Below are positions 24,808-36,700 of a stretch of DNA of 64,000 nucleotides, piece after piece. Source of the DNA: Cyclina sinensis. Its lineage: Eukaryota > Mollusca > Bivalvia > Venerida > Veneridae. The DNA lies in contig JAAONU010000004.1 in the NCBI GenBank assembly GCA_012932295.1, forward strand, positions 24,002,872 through 24,066,871, in the 5' to 3' direction. Each line of letters begins with the position of its first letter. Positions within the stretch are counted from its first letter, which is position 1. The position numbers and the translations under genes were made by a program. The notes beneath the pieces were generated by a model. It was not told the DNA's origin, searched no databases, and was given only the letters and a program-made list of their open reading frames with translations.

Positions 24808-25940
24808 TTTGAGGATACATATTTGATTATAATGTTCTTTTAAGAGAAAACGGAAAAGAATTAATTCCCAGTATTTCGCCAGGTTTGACAATGTTATTTA
24901 CAATGAAGAGACAGAAAATGTGCAGACGTTCTCAATAAAATGGCTAACGCGGAATTTATCTGGCCTTACGAAAAAAAATACACCAAAATATTAAGTCAAT
25001 ACGTTCCCAGTATAAGAAGATACTTCATAACAATATTATTTTAAAATAAGATAAAGGTAACAGTTAAGAATTATGGAATGAATTACTGACCGAGATTAAG
25101 GCTACCCCCAACTGTACCAGCTTTTATCAGTGTCTTGGACAAGTTTTATGGATTCTAAATGTTCACAATAATTGTTTGAGTAAGATCTTATTTACTTTGT
25201 TTTTTATCTTTTACAATTTTAACGTTCCGGACACGTACGCGCCTGCCTAGCATAGTCAGTATTGAATTTTGGCAGTAATAAGTTGAAATTGAAGGTAACA
25301 GATAAGAATTCAAACTTAAGTCTGGATGATATTCAGTAGACATTTTATCAATATCAATTTATACCGTTTACATTTCCTAACGTCCTTTTAATATGTAATT
25401 ATTACGAAGCAACATAAACCATTTTCTAAGTAAATCTTAAATTATCTAATGAGTATGCCATATGTTCAGATAGTGAAGACTTTTAAGACATGCCGAAATC
25501 TTCTTCTGTCATTGAATGTGTCTTACAAAATTCAATATGAAAAACATTTTGTTCCTTAGTCCGTTTTCCACACCACTATCTGAGAAAAGATTAATTTCAT
25601 TTCGACGGATTTCGACGGACTATCTGATAAAATACCCGTTCTTCTTTTATATAGGTGGGATCCTGGTCCGTTCACCCTGATACCCCTCGACCTACCATCT
25701 GTTCTCCCTAGGTCAGTTTGTTTTTGTTTGTTTTTTTTTTCTGTTTGGCATGAAAGTTTACCTTCGGTACAACCCGATGCAATATGACCGATCGCGGCTT
25801 AGAATAAAAATGATAGTTAAGCTACGTTTATAAATTTCAGGTGTAACAGTCCTTGCCAGAGTTTAGTCATTTTAGATTGTTGGGAATAATGGTTTTAAGA
25901 AACATCCCATTCCAGAGACACCCCATGCTAATTCCCATGC

Positions 25941-26372
25941 TTAAAGAGGCTGTACTCCAGATTTGACATAAAAAAAAAATCATAAATTATATTTTTAGAT
26001 GCCGTGAGATTATAACAACATAATATTTTACTTCAAAACTGATTATAGTCAAAATAGAATAAAAAAATATTTTCGCTCCAGCCTGATTTGAACTCTGGAC
26101 CCTCATGTTGACAAAATATTTCCAACGCTTTTACTGTCACCACCATCGCCGCATGTGATATTACAGATATTTACTTTGAATCTTATACGATATAGTTATA
26201 CCGTCGCGTTACGGTATAGCACTTTGAAAGGGAAAAAATCAATTTATAATGTAATTATTTTACTTATTATTTGTCAGTAAATTATTTTTTAAGCATTAGT
26301 CATAAATATTACAAGAAATTTATAATACAAGAAAACTTTCTTTTTTTGTCATCTGGAGCACAGCTTCTTTAA
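25941..26372 (-). mobile_element. Non-autonomous TIR element with tRNA-like interior, copy 1
   Basis: The ends TTAAAGAGGCTGTACTCCAG and CTGGAGCACAGCTTCTTTAA are inverted repeats. This copy is the reverse complement of the one at 42759-43199 over its whole length. The interior has a tRNA-like stretch whose complement reads CAGAGTTCAAATCAGGCTGG. Confidence 0.8.
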
Positions 26373-26510
26373 TGTATAGCACTTATACATCGGACATCGA
26401 TTAACGTCTTGTCCAAAAGACAATAAATTTAGTCGCGGAGCAGGGCTCGAACCCGCAACCTAGCTCTTGATTTTCAATCCAGTGCATTACTACGTTTCAA
26501 TTAAATTGGC
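26373..26510 (-). repeat. tRNA-derived SINE-like fragment
   Basis: On the - strand, GGTTGCGGGTTCGAGCCCTG is a textbook Pol III B box within a tRNA-like T-arm. It is preceded by GTAGTAATGCACTGG and followed by GGACAAGACGTTAATCGATG, a tail typical of metazoan SINEs. The fragment abuts the element at 25941-26372. Confidence 0.6.
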
Positions 26511-26710
26511 AATCAGAAAATAATTTTCTTTTGGCTTTTAACACAGACAACATTAAATTATGACAAGGACAAGATATAAATAAAAATGAGAATGTATATA
26601 GTAGAAAATATAACTAAATATCAATTACAAAATAGGTTAGCGGGCACACTGATTTTCAGGAGTATTTTTGCGTTTTTGAAGATGCTTCTTTAGAAAACAA
26701 ACCTGCTTAG

Positions 26711-27277
26711 GACCATATCTCCAACAACCTATCGTGGAACCATCATATCGATAGTGTTTGTAAGAAGGCAAACAACACCACTGCATTCTTACGGAGGAAT
26801 CTTTCCACCTGACTAAGCAACATCAAGGACAAATGTTTCAAGACTTTGGTCAGACACCAGGTAGAATATGCATCCTATGTCTGGGACCCTCACACGAAGA
26901 AGACCATTGACAAAATAGAAGCGGTGCTAAGAAGGCCAGCTAGGTTCGTGACTAACAACTACAATACCACTAGTAGTGTCACAGCAATGATCGACAGGTT
27001 AGAATGGGATAGCCTACAACAACGCAGAACTAGAGCTAAGGCAACAATGATGTATCGTGTTGTTAACCCCATAATTGCCATACAACTGCCTCCCCAATTC
27101 AACCAATTAGGAGCAGCCACAAGGGGACATCAACTCCGGTACAGGATCCCATTCTGCCGCACTACAGTCTATAAGGAATCATTCTTTCCATCCACCATCA
27201 GGATATGGAACAAGCTGCCCGAAGACATCATCATGGCCCAGTCCTTGGAGTCCTTTAAGACCGGGATCCAGGGATAA
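26711..27277 (+). pseudogene. 3' end of a non-LTR retrotransposon reverse-transcriptase ORF
   Basis: The frame from 26711 reads DHISNNLSWNHHID..CKKAN, has one in-frame stop (TGA 26810-26812), then continues open to 27277. It includes VRHQVEYASYVWDPHTK, FVTNNY, MIDRLEWDSLQQRR and IWNKLPEDI. These are the conserved C-terminal blocks after the RT catalytic domain in jockey/CR1-type LINEs. The polymerase core is absent, so this is a 5'-truncated, dead copy. The 3' UTR probably runs to about 27420 (AATAAAG near 27330). It lies about 470 bp upstream of the ceramide synthase start codon. Confidence 0.9.
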
Positions 27278-27744
27278 ATTGTACCTTAAGGAAACAGGAC
27301 ATGTTTTTATCAGATTGTTTAAATTGTAAATAAAGGCGTGGACTCCCCCTCCCGCACACGCTTTTTAACCAAAGGGAGAAAATGCCGTAGCAGCGGCCCT
27401 TCACTATAATGGAAGAAGAAATGGTTTTATCGCGTTTTACATCTCTACTTAAAGTTTTAGTTTTGCACTTAAAATGAAGGAACTTATGTGTAAGCTTTTT
27501 TCTGTATTGCTTGCAGCGATCTACCGAATTTCATACATATATATACATGACTCACTGTAAGATGAAACACAGATTTAGTCAACTGTAACCCTGAATTTGG
27601 TTAATTTACGAGTAAAGTAATTTCAAGCAACATAAATCGAGGATATATCAGGGTATTTTCGAAATGGTACCCAGTGTTCAGCATATGTCAATGAAGCAGA
27701 AAACCAAGTGATCATCCGACCTCGCGTTGTATTTTTATCGCAAA

Positions 27745-30700
27745 ATGGTTTGGATATACGATAGATTGAAATCTCTATTTTGGAGTGAATGGTTCTGGCT
27801 TCCAAAAGACACGACTTGGGAAATACTGAAAAATAAACCAGGGAGTGGTAATTACTATCCAGAGACCAAAGACCTTCTGGTTGCTCTTGGAATAGCCCTT
27901 GGACTGTATCTATTTCGGCTGCTGTATGAAAAGTAGGTAGTTGTATGTTACACATGTTACATGTGACTGTATCATAGTAGATAAGGGTTCTCTTTTGAAG
28001 AATACATCCATTTATGTCTGGTATATTGGAAGTAGTGCTTTTTGGTCACATCATCACGCTGGTGATGAATATATTGAAAGTAAAAGGAAGTGTCTAGAGA
28101 TACGGATCCGTACCCCTGCCGGTCTAGAGGTACGGATCCGTACCTCTTTTAAACTTTTAACTTACTTTCAGGCGCGTAGCTACCAGTACGCAGAATACGC
28201 AGCTGCGTACACATTGGTCAAGAAAATCTTTTTGAATAGTTGTTAGTAGATGTATCATGAGAAAAAGTAAAACAAAAATCGAGTAAAATTGGTGAAAAAT
28301 ATGACTTATTTTATGCCAAAAACCCGCCAAAACGCTCCTGAGTCGATCAACAGAAAAAAAATTCCGGGGGAAGCATGCCCCTGGACCCCCTACGATTCTG
28401 CGTACACCTTCAAAAACCCTTGCTACGCCCCTGACTTTAAGCTGTTTATATTGCTACAAAATGAAGCAATTACATTTTATCCACAGGAGTTTGAAATTCT
28501 ATCATTAAGCAAGTGATTTTGTAAAATTTATGCCCTCTATATAATAAAAAAAACACAAGGAATACAATGCCTTTTCCCCACCCAAATTACACATCAGACC
28601 AAACTATACGAACGGATCACAGGGTGGTAACAACCTAGCGAGCCTACTCGATAAAGAACAAATAAAACTACCTCAATCAACTGATGATATTCTTTAACAC
28701 GCCATTCTTAAGTAAAAATTTAACAAATTATGCTCATTTCCTGATTTTATAACTTGTCGCCTAAGCCATTCGCTGACATCACACCAATCTCAGCACCAGA
28801 GAATATATTAAATTATTTTATTTTGGGATAAGAATTGTTGTTTTGTTGCATTTGTTTTTTAAATAAATTTATAATTAAGGTTATATTAAACATTTGATGA
28901 ATTTCGGTTCTAATAATTAAATACAAGAATAAACAAAACAGTGAAAACCCATCAGGGGAGGGCACTCTCACATCTGCCATTTATTGTTATAATCATGCAG
29001 TAAAAACATGCGGTACGGTAATTATAACACTTTTTATTTACTCTGGAAATGACAATTTGAGAATATATCTTTTCAAGTGACTTGTATAGTCCTGAAAAGG
29101 ACTTTAAAGTAGAAAAGACTACTTACTTCGCTGTCATGGTAAGCAGCACGTCTCTGATACTCTTTGAGAAGTATCTCTCTTGAGATCGGCGGAGATTGAG
29201 TTTGCATCAACTTTTAAGAATGAACTTTTGCTAGAGAAATGTTGAAAATGTATATGACTGTAAAAGGTCTACGGCAAATCATAAATATGCATCACAAATA
29301 GGTTTATGTGAATTTTGATTGAGACAGTACTATCTAGAATCATTAAAAAAATCTTAGTTCATTTATTTTAATAACTCGTTCATCAGTCTGTTTGGCTCAA
29401 AGAAAAAAAAAAAAAGAGGCCACGAAGAGAATTTCTCCACGTTGTGTGGTCTTGATGTAGCTGAACCTAATATGAGTGTTCCAGTTATTTTGCATTCGGT
29501 CGTCAGAAGCTAAAAAATGTAAAGAAATGGTCATATGTCAGTTTTCCACTACTCGCCGATTTTTTTCTTTTGCAATATCTTTCCACTCAAAAAAACTTCT
29601 AATTCCTTTGGTAAATATTTTATTTCAGATGTAGAGTATTGAAAAATAACTATTTATGACTTAAATTCAATTTATTTATGAAATACAGGCCGATTCCAGT
29701 GTATATCCGTATGCGCGAATTTTCCGCAACTTGCTGATTTTCTTTCTCTTGCAACATCTTTCCACTGGAAGAAACTTCAAATTCCTTTGGTAGATATTTT
29801 ATATATGATGTAAAGTAATGAAAAATAACTTTGTATGATTTCAATTCAATTTATTTTTGAAATACTGGCTGATTCCATCGTTTTTCCGTATGCGCAAATT
29901 TTCCAAAACTTGCCGATTTTCTTTCTCTTGTTAATTCTTTCCACTCAAAGATACTTCAAATTCCTTTATTATTACGTTAATTATATGATATATTAACAAA
30001 CAATGATGTATATCTTTTAAAAAATTGACTTATTTATGAAATATAGGTCGATTCCTGTAATGCAAAGTTGATTCCGGTAGATTCCAGTAAAAATGGTCGA
30101 TTCCGGTAAAACGTAGGACCCCTTGTTTAGGACCCCTTGTTTTATTTTCATTTCCCCTCCAGAGAGAGAATTTAATGTATTTTGTTTAATAATACAGTAA
30201 ATCAAATTGAATAAAATAACTATCCTCATAAGATTTTGCCCATGAACACTTGCCTCATGTAATTAGCTATTTTTTTTGTAAACAGACATTTTGACTCTTT
30301 TCTTGGACCGAAATATCAATGTTTTGGCCAGCTCTTGTTGGCTGCCTTGTCAGAATCAAATGCCTGTTTATAAAAAAAAAAAAAAATTCAGGCACTTAAA
30401 GTTAAAATGAACAGTGTCTGAAATAAAGATTCTCTGATTTGAAGGACTGCGACAACTGCATTTGTTTGATATCAGGGCCTTAATTGAGAGGGAATGGACA
30501 CTCTAAAATTGCGAAAATATGGTGTCGCGCGCATGCGCAGTTGGTTCTTTATAAATACCTTAATGGCGAATAGTATATGTTGTTGCTTATACAATAGTAT
30601 AATCAAATGCTGAAAAAAAACTTGGTGTAAGAAATTACAGTACAAATTCTAGCCTAATTATTAAAATAAATATTCCCATATTGTTTTGATTATCTGGTTT

Positions 30701-33700
30701 GTTATTTTTCAATGCAGTTTTTGCTTCAAAAACAATAAAATTTAATCGTTGTTTTCCAAAATGGCGGAAAGTATGTTCAGATTTTTGTTTTCTGGTCAAC
30801 TTTCGGGGGTATCAGAAGAAAATGGAGTTACGAAATATGTCGGCATTAGATGGAAGTTGATAATTGGACATAGAATTGAGCTTTACAATGTATTTTATTC
30901 CTATATCTGTGTTTGTTTATGAAATAGAGCACTGTAAACATAGCAGTTTTGTCAAAAATACAGTCATTCAGAGATCATCAACGTACCAAATTTCGGGTGG
31001 TATCAGTGCAAACAGACTTAATAAAAACACTACACATGAATTGCATCGCACTCTAATTGAACGATATTGGGATCTGGATATAAGGTTTCTAACCTTCTCT
31101 TCATATTTACTTCAAAATGGATGGTTGAATATTGTGCTTTCATCAAATGGAGACAGATTTTTTACAAAAAAAGAGAAGAACATATTGAGTTGTTGTCTTT
31201 TAATCGTCCGCTTGCAAATAAATCTTCTATTGTGTTGACGTAAAAATTAAATATTTTTAAAGGGTAATGTTTCTTCTTTCTTACAAATTTTAAATTTTGA
31301 TGATCAGTCGATAATTGACAAAAAGACCGATGTTTTTGTAAACTAGGTGCGAGCATTGCATGCCAACCTACCGCTAATCAACGGTAAATAATAACTAAAT
31401 AGAAAGAAAAACGTATCGAGTTGTCATCTTTTACTCGTCGGCTTGCAAGAAAAACTTCCGTTGTTGAAGTGAAAAAAGTGATATAAAAAGTTCTATGTTT
31501 CTTCTTTCTTACAAATTTTAGATTATGAAAATCACCCCATTATTGACAAAAAGACCGATGTTTTTTTAAACAAGGTGCATTCAAACTAACCGCTTACCAA
31601 CGATAGATTAGCAACTATTGATCGATTTTCCGTTACAGGATAAACAGGTGAACGCGCGACAGCATATTTTGGTTATTCTTTAAATAGATAATGAGAGTCC
31701 ATTCCCTCTCAATTAAGGCCCTGGTGATATTCATGAAAATTCTTAGCATGTAGAACAATGCACCTGGGTTATTCAGTGCAAATTAGCAAAGTTATGTCCC
31801 CTTATTTATTGAAACTATGCAGCTTTTTATAAGTTGCATGAAACACCAAATGTAATTTATTTATATCAGTTTGTATTTTTTTTAAAGACTTCATTTTTAT
31901 CTGTTAGAAGAATTTGAAGAAAAATGTCAGTAGCAGGAAATAAATTTCACATGTTGAATTTTAAGTTTTTCAGTTTATGTCTGCATCATCTTTTTCTTTT
32001 CTTGTGCACCTGGGCATTTTGCTGCATATTGAAAAATTATTTCACACTCTGATATCCTTGAGTGGAGCCTACTGTAAGGCTTGAGCTGAGGTGAAGTATG
32101 AATGATGATTGTGAAAACATGTACATGTACAGTCAGTTGTCACATTAGATTGGAAGATTAATTTGAATTTGAAAGTTAAATCCATGCAGAAGTTAACATC
32201 AGTTTGTGTAAAAGTGGTGTCAAGACTTGTGAACACATCTTGTCAAACCATTGTCTAAACAAATCAATAATTACTGTAGTATGAACTTATGATTAGATTA
32301 TCACCTTACTGTATACATGTATGAGATTGTATAGGAACATTGAATGTTATTGTTTTGAAATCCATTAATAGTAACAAATAACTGATAAGAGATACAGGTA
32401 ACTTTTCGAAGGTTGGCAAAAATATGGCGGTTGATAAAAATGCAGAACACAGTAATTTTGTAATTACAGTTACAAAGTAATTTTTCATCAAATAATTCAA
32501 TATTTTATATCATTTAAAAGGTCTGTAAACTCATATTTTAAATATTTAAAAAATAATTGTCAAAACTGTTTACTATTTTTTGTTAATGGTTAAACATAGT
32601 GAATCTGAGCTGCTAGAAAAATGCTGAAATGACAGGTATAAATTAGTTTAGTTTTTTTCTTTAAAAGCAAAAATTCAAAATCTGCTTATATTTTCAAAAT
32701 ATGAATTTAAAGAGCTTTCAAATGAAATAAGAATCTTAAAATTCGGCTGACAAAGAAAAAAGTTAGCTAAAGTTAAAAATTCTGCTGCTATCAAATATAT
32801 ATAAATATCGGTTCTCTTTGCCAACCAGTAGTTCAGCTATATTTTGGTAACAGGTGCTTGTGATGTCATCAGTCAATGTGCCTATAGTGATTAAAAAATA
32901 ACAGACTTTTTGAGAGAATGCATCTGACAGAGTTCACATGGTTATTTTCAATATTTTGAAATAAATTTCCTTACTCATTACTAAGACTTGACCATTTATA
33001 AGTAACTGCTCAGAAAGGTAATTTCCTGTTTAAACCTGTATGATAATGACATTATATGAAATTTTAAATCATAAATATTGATGCTGAAGTTTGTGATCCT
33101 GTAGAAGAAAAAATGCCAAAATTGAGGAAAACATATCAAAGACAATTAATTGTCTCAAAAAAAAAAAGTTAGCACACAAAAAAAGTTGTAACAGGGGTGA
33201 GGAATTCCTATGACGGACTTGTCTGACTCGGTACTTTTTGTAGACTTACGAGTAACTTTTTTCATCCCATTAGGAATGTATTGTTTTATCCCGCGGAGAG
33301 CCTCTCGATTAAATTAACAAGTTTTGGGAAACCATGCCGTGTGTCTAAATTTAGCATAAATTCTTTCATTCTGATTGGCTTTAGTTCTTCAATTAGTCTT
33401 GCATGACTTCTTTGCGTGGTTTCGGAAGGCGAAGTAAAACCGGTAACCAAACAGTCTGGCAAATTGAAAATGGACAAATTTGGCATACAAACTTCATCCG
33501 CGGCTTCTTCAAATAATAAAACAGTAGCTGATGGTGGGGAGAAGAAAAGAAAACCAAAAGCCCAGAGAGATCACGAGTATGATAAGAAGCAAGTCCGGAG
33601 TTTCCAAGAGCCTTGGCCGTCCGAATTTAGTTGGCTACACACAGACGATGACACAGCCCACTGTCATGTCTGCCGTATGTTTCCAAGTCTCGCTGACACA

Positions 33701-36700
33701 TCTTCAAGACATGTATCATTTTCTGTAACTTAATGCATAGTCCTACATACATTTTCTTTTTGTTGCCTTAAATAAAGACTACTGGGCACTAAAATCATAT
33801 GTTTCTTTTTGAAAATTCGGACTAGTGGATTTTGGCTGCGGACAAGTAGATTTTCAAGGTTCACTTGTCCGTGGACAAGTGAAAATCTTTTGTATTTTCA
33901 CATCCCTGTGTAAGGTATCATTCTGAGTTCAAGTTTTCAGATAGGCTGCAGTACTTTGATTTTAATTGCTACCAGATGTTCCAGAGTTGCATTCTTGTTT
34001 GATGTGTACATAGATTTATGGCAGATTCTAAAGACTTTTCTAAATTTCTCTGTAGAATTGCTACCTCATGGATTTCTGAATAGTTTATCTCAGCATTCCT
34101 GCAGTTCCTGCATGGCATAGCAGTGACAAAGGAATAACTTTATTAGGTGTTGCCTATTGTCTGTTTCACACTTCTTTCACAGGAGGTTTTATTTTAAAAA
34201 GCTTTTCTGCAGCAGTAAAGCTTTGATGCAGGCAACACAGTTATTCCTGTAGTTGTTCATTGTTTTTGTTTTTTTTTCTAGTTTAATGTGATACATGTAT
34301 CCGTTTTTGAAGAAATCAAAATGTATGTTGATTAAAAAAAAGCTAAGTCTTTTTGTTTTCATTTCTAGATTTGTTGTAACACCATTTGGATTGTGGTGTG
34401 GATTGAAGAATGAACGACCAAGAAAAGCACCCACCAATAATGTACTTGAAAAAGAATACAAACACAAGAAAAATCCAGATAATACACAAATACAGGTAAT
34501 CCAGGCAGCTGTAACAGCCTAACTGTTAATAGTCAGGATTTTTTTTGTGTGAATCTTTGCATAAATAGCATGCCATTAAGCCTTTATGAGATATTGCCTT
34601 TGTTTTTGTTGTTAATCAAATGCCTTGTCTCTAATTTCTATGATAATCTGTTTAAAAACAGTTAGTCTCAGAATGGCAAAATGCTGAATTGATTATTTCA
34701 AATTTAGCATTTTGAAAAAAGGTCATCTAGAAATGATTTAAATCAAGTTATGTTTTCAAATGTTTGGTCTACATTGTAATTTGAAATCCTGTTCTCATGT
34801 TATTTGTGTCAGTTTTGATTTGTCCCTCACTCCACATCCTGTTTTACAAATGTATGTCCCCAGCTTTTTTCAAATTTTGACTAGAACACTTGCTACAAAT
34901 GATATAATAATGAGGTTTGTCTTTTCTCGTGGTGGCACACCAGCTAACTTTAATGGCCTGTATTTTCTTGTAAAAGGTTTCAACATTTGAAAATGACTAT
35001 ATGATTAAAATGTAATATTTTCCTTCAATGAAAAATATCACACAAAGCAAAATGTATATGTGTTCTTTGACTAAAAAGTTACCATAATTATTCAACTACT
35101 GTTTGGCTCACATAGATGTTCTATAAAAGTATTTGCAAATATCTAAGCCTATATTTAGTGTGTAGTTGGTACAAATATTAGCAAGATGGAATTTCTGGTA
35201 TCAAGTAAAATGGTTTCAGTGCTAATAATACTAATAGAAATGAGCTTTTTGTTCACATTATCTGTTCTCAGGTGATAGAAATTGAGAAAAAAGTTTGCAG
35301 TAAGAAGTGTTAAGAAGGGATAATTGTTTTCTTTGGGGCAAATTATGCACAGATATGCTGGCTGATCTTGGTCGGCACGGGTCACAAAGGCAGACAGCAG
35401 AGTAAAGGTTTAAAGTGCCATTGATTGAAGGCCAGAGGTTTAAGCCCCATTTCCAGCCATGACTATTTAAGTAAGAAAGTTGGCAAATTCTTGCCAACGA
35501 TGGGAGTCTAGTACTGGTCCTTTCCAGGAATAGTGGTTTGGTAAACTGTTCACCTGATTTGACTTTGACTGTTAAATGATGTTAAACTCAAGTAAACTAT
35601 TTATGAAAGGTAAAAGAAATGCCCTATATACTTATAGTAGTTTTGCGTTTTTTAATGTCATTGAGAGGTCATAATGAGATAACTTCCTGTCAGCTATCAT
35701 GAGAACTATTGCACTTTGTAACTAATACACATACTTACATGTATGCTCATTCACTCATTCATACATGTACAGTTTAAAGTTTACAGAGATAAAGAGGTAA
35801 TTTCAGGGGTTAAATATCTGCCCTGTGTTACTGATGTAAGTTGTTGAGTACAGCTGTGGTAAAGGTGTTAAGTCAAGCCTGACATCTGCTCACACCCTTT
35901 TGAAAATGTTGCATAAATAAGTGGTTTTAAGTGTCCCTGCTATTCTGTTTTTAAAAAATCCACTGATAGGGGCATAATTTAACATTTTTACCCCCAAAAA
36001 ATGTGGAGAGTGACATGAAGGTTAAGAATTGATTTTGAAAAAAGAATGTTAAGATAAAGTGAAAACTATGAATGCAAGAAATTAGAAAATAATGAGAAGT
36101 TCTTTGCTTTGTGGCCAAAAGATCATTGATAAAAATCTTATGTTCATTTATATCATGACAGGAGAAAAATTGGGTATGTATGCCTAACTGAAAACCAGTC
36201 ATTAAGTCAGGTGACAGGTCCCCTGTCATGGGTTGTAAATTTCAAAATAACACAAGTGTAATAAATCTATATCAGAGTGAAAATGAAGTATTACTTAGAG
36301 TGCATTTCCCTTTGAGAGAGTTGGTTAGAATATTTCAATATGAAATACCTCAAACGTGTTTCATACATGAGCAGTTTATACATGTTGAGCTAAGCACCTA
36401 GAAGTAATAATAAATGATGTAACTGAGTTCATTTTCATGTGTGTGAATGTGTATCTCTACCATAATATACAAAAATTTTTAGTGCTTCATTGAGTGTGAA
36501 GTTGAAGCTTTCTAAGTTCTCACCTGTTTCCTCTTAATATAACTTTAATGAAATTTTACTTGTGTGTCAGATCTCATTGCTTTTTAGCTCACCTGTCACG
36601 TAGTGACAGAGTAAGCTTTTCTGATCACCTTTTGTCCGTCGTCCGTCTGTCCGTCCGTCAGTCCACAATTAGCTTGTTAACACTCTAGTGGTCACATTTT

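Larger units (their letters stand above)
24808..27744. other. Intergenic region between divergent RPL27 and ceramide synthase genes
   Basis: It must contain both promoters. I see no convincing core promoter element for the ceramide synthase. Positions 25941-27420 are filled by a TTAA-ended element, a SINE-like fragment and a retrotransposon end (listed). Positions 24808-25940 show nothing recognisable. Confidence 0.55.

Noticed and set aside
26432..26510. Functional tRNA gene
   Set aside because: The B box is good but no cloverleaf with paired acceptor stem forms; fits a SINE fragment better.
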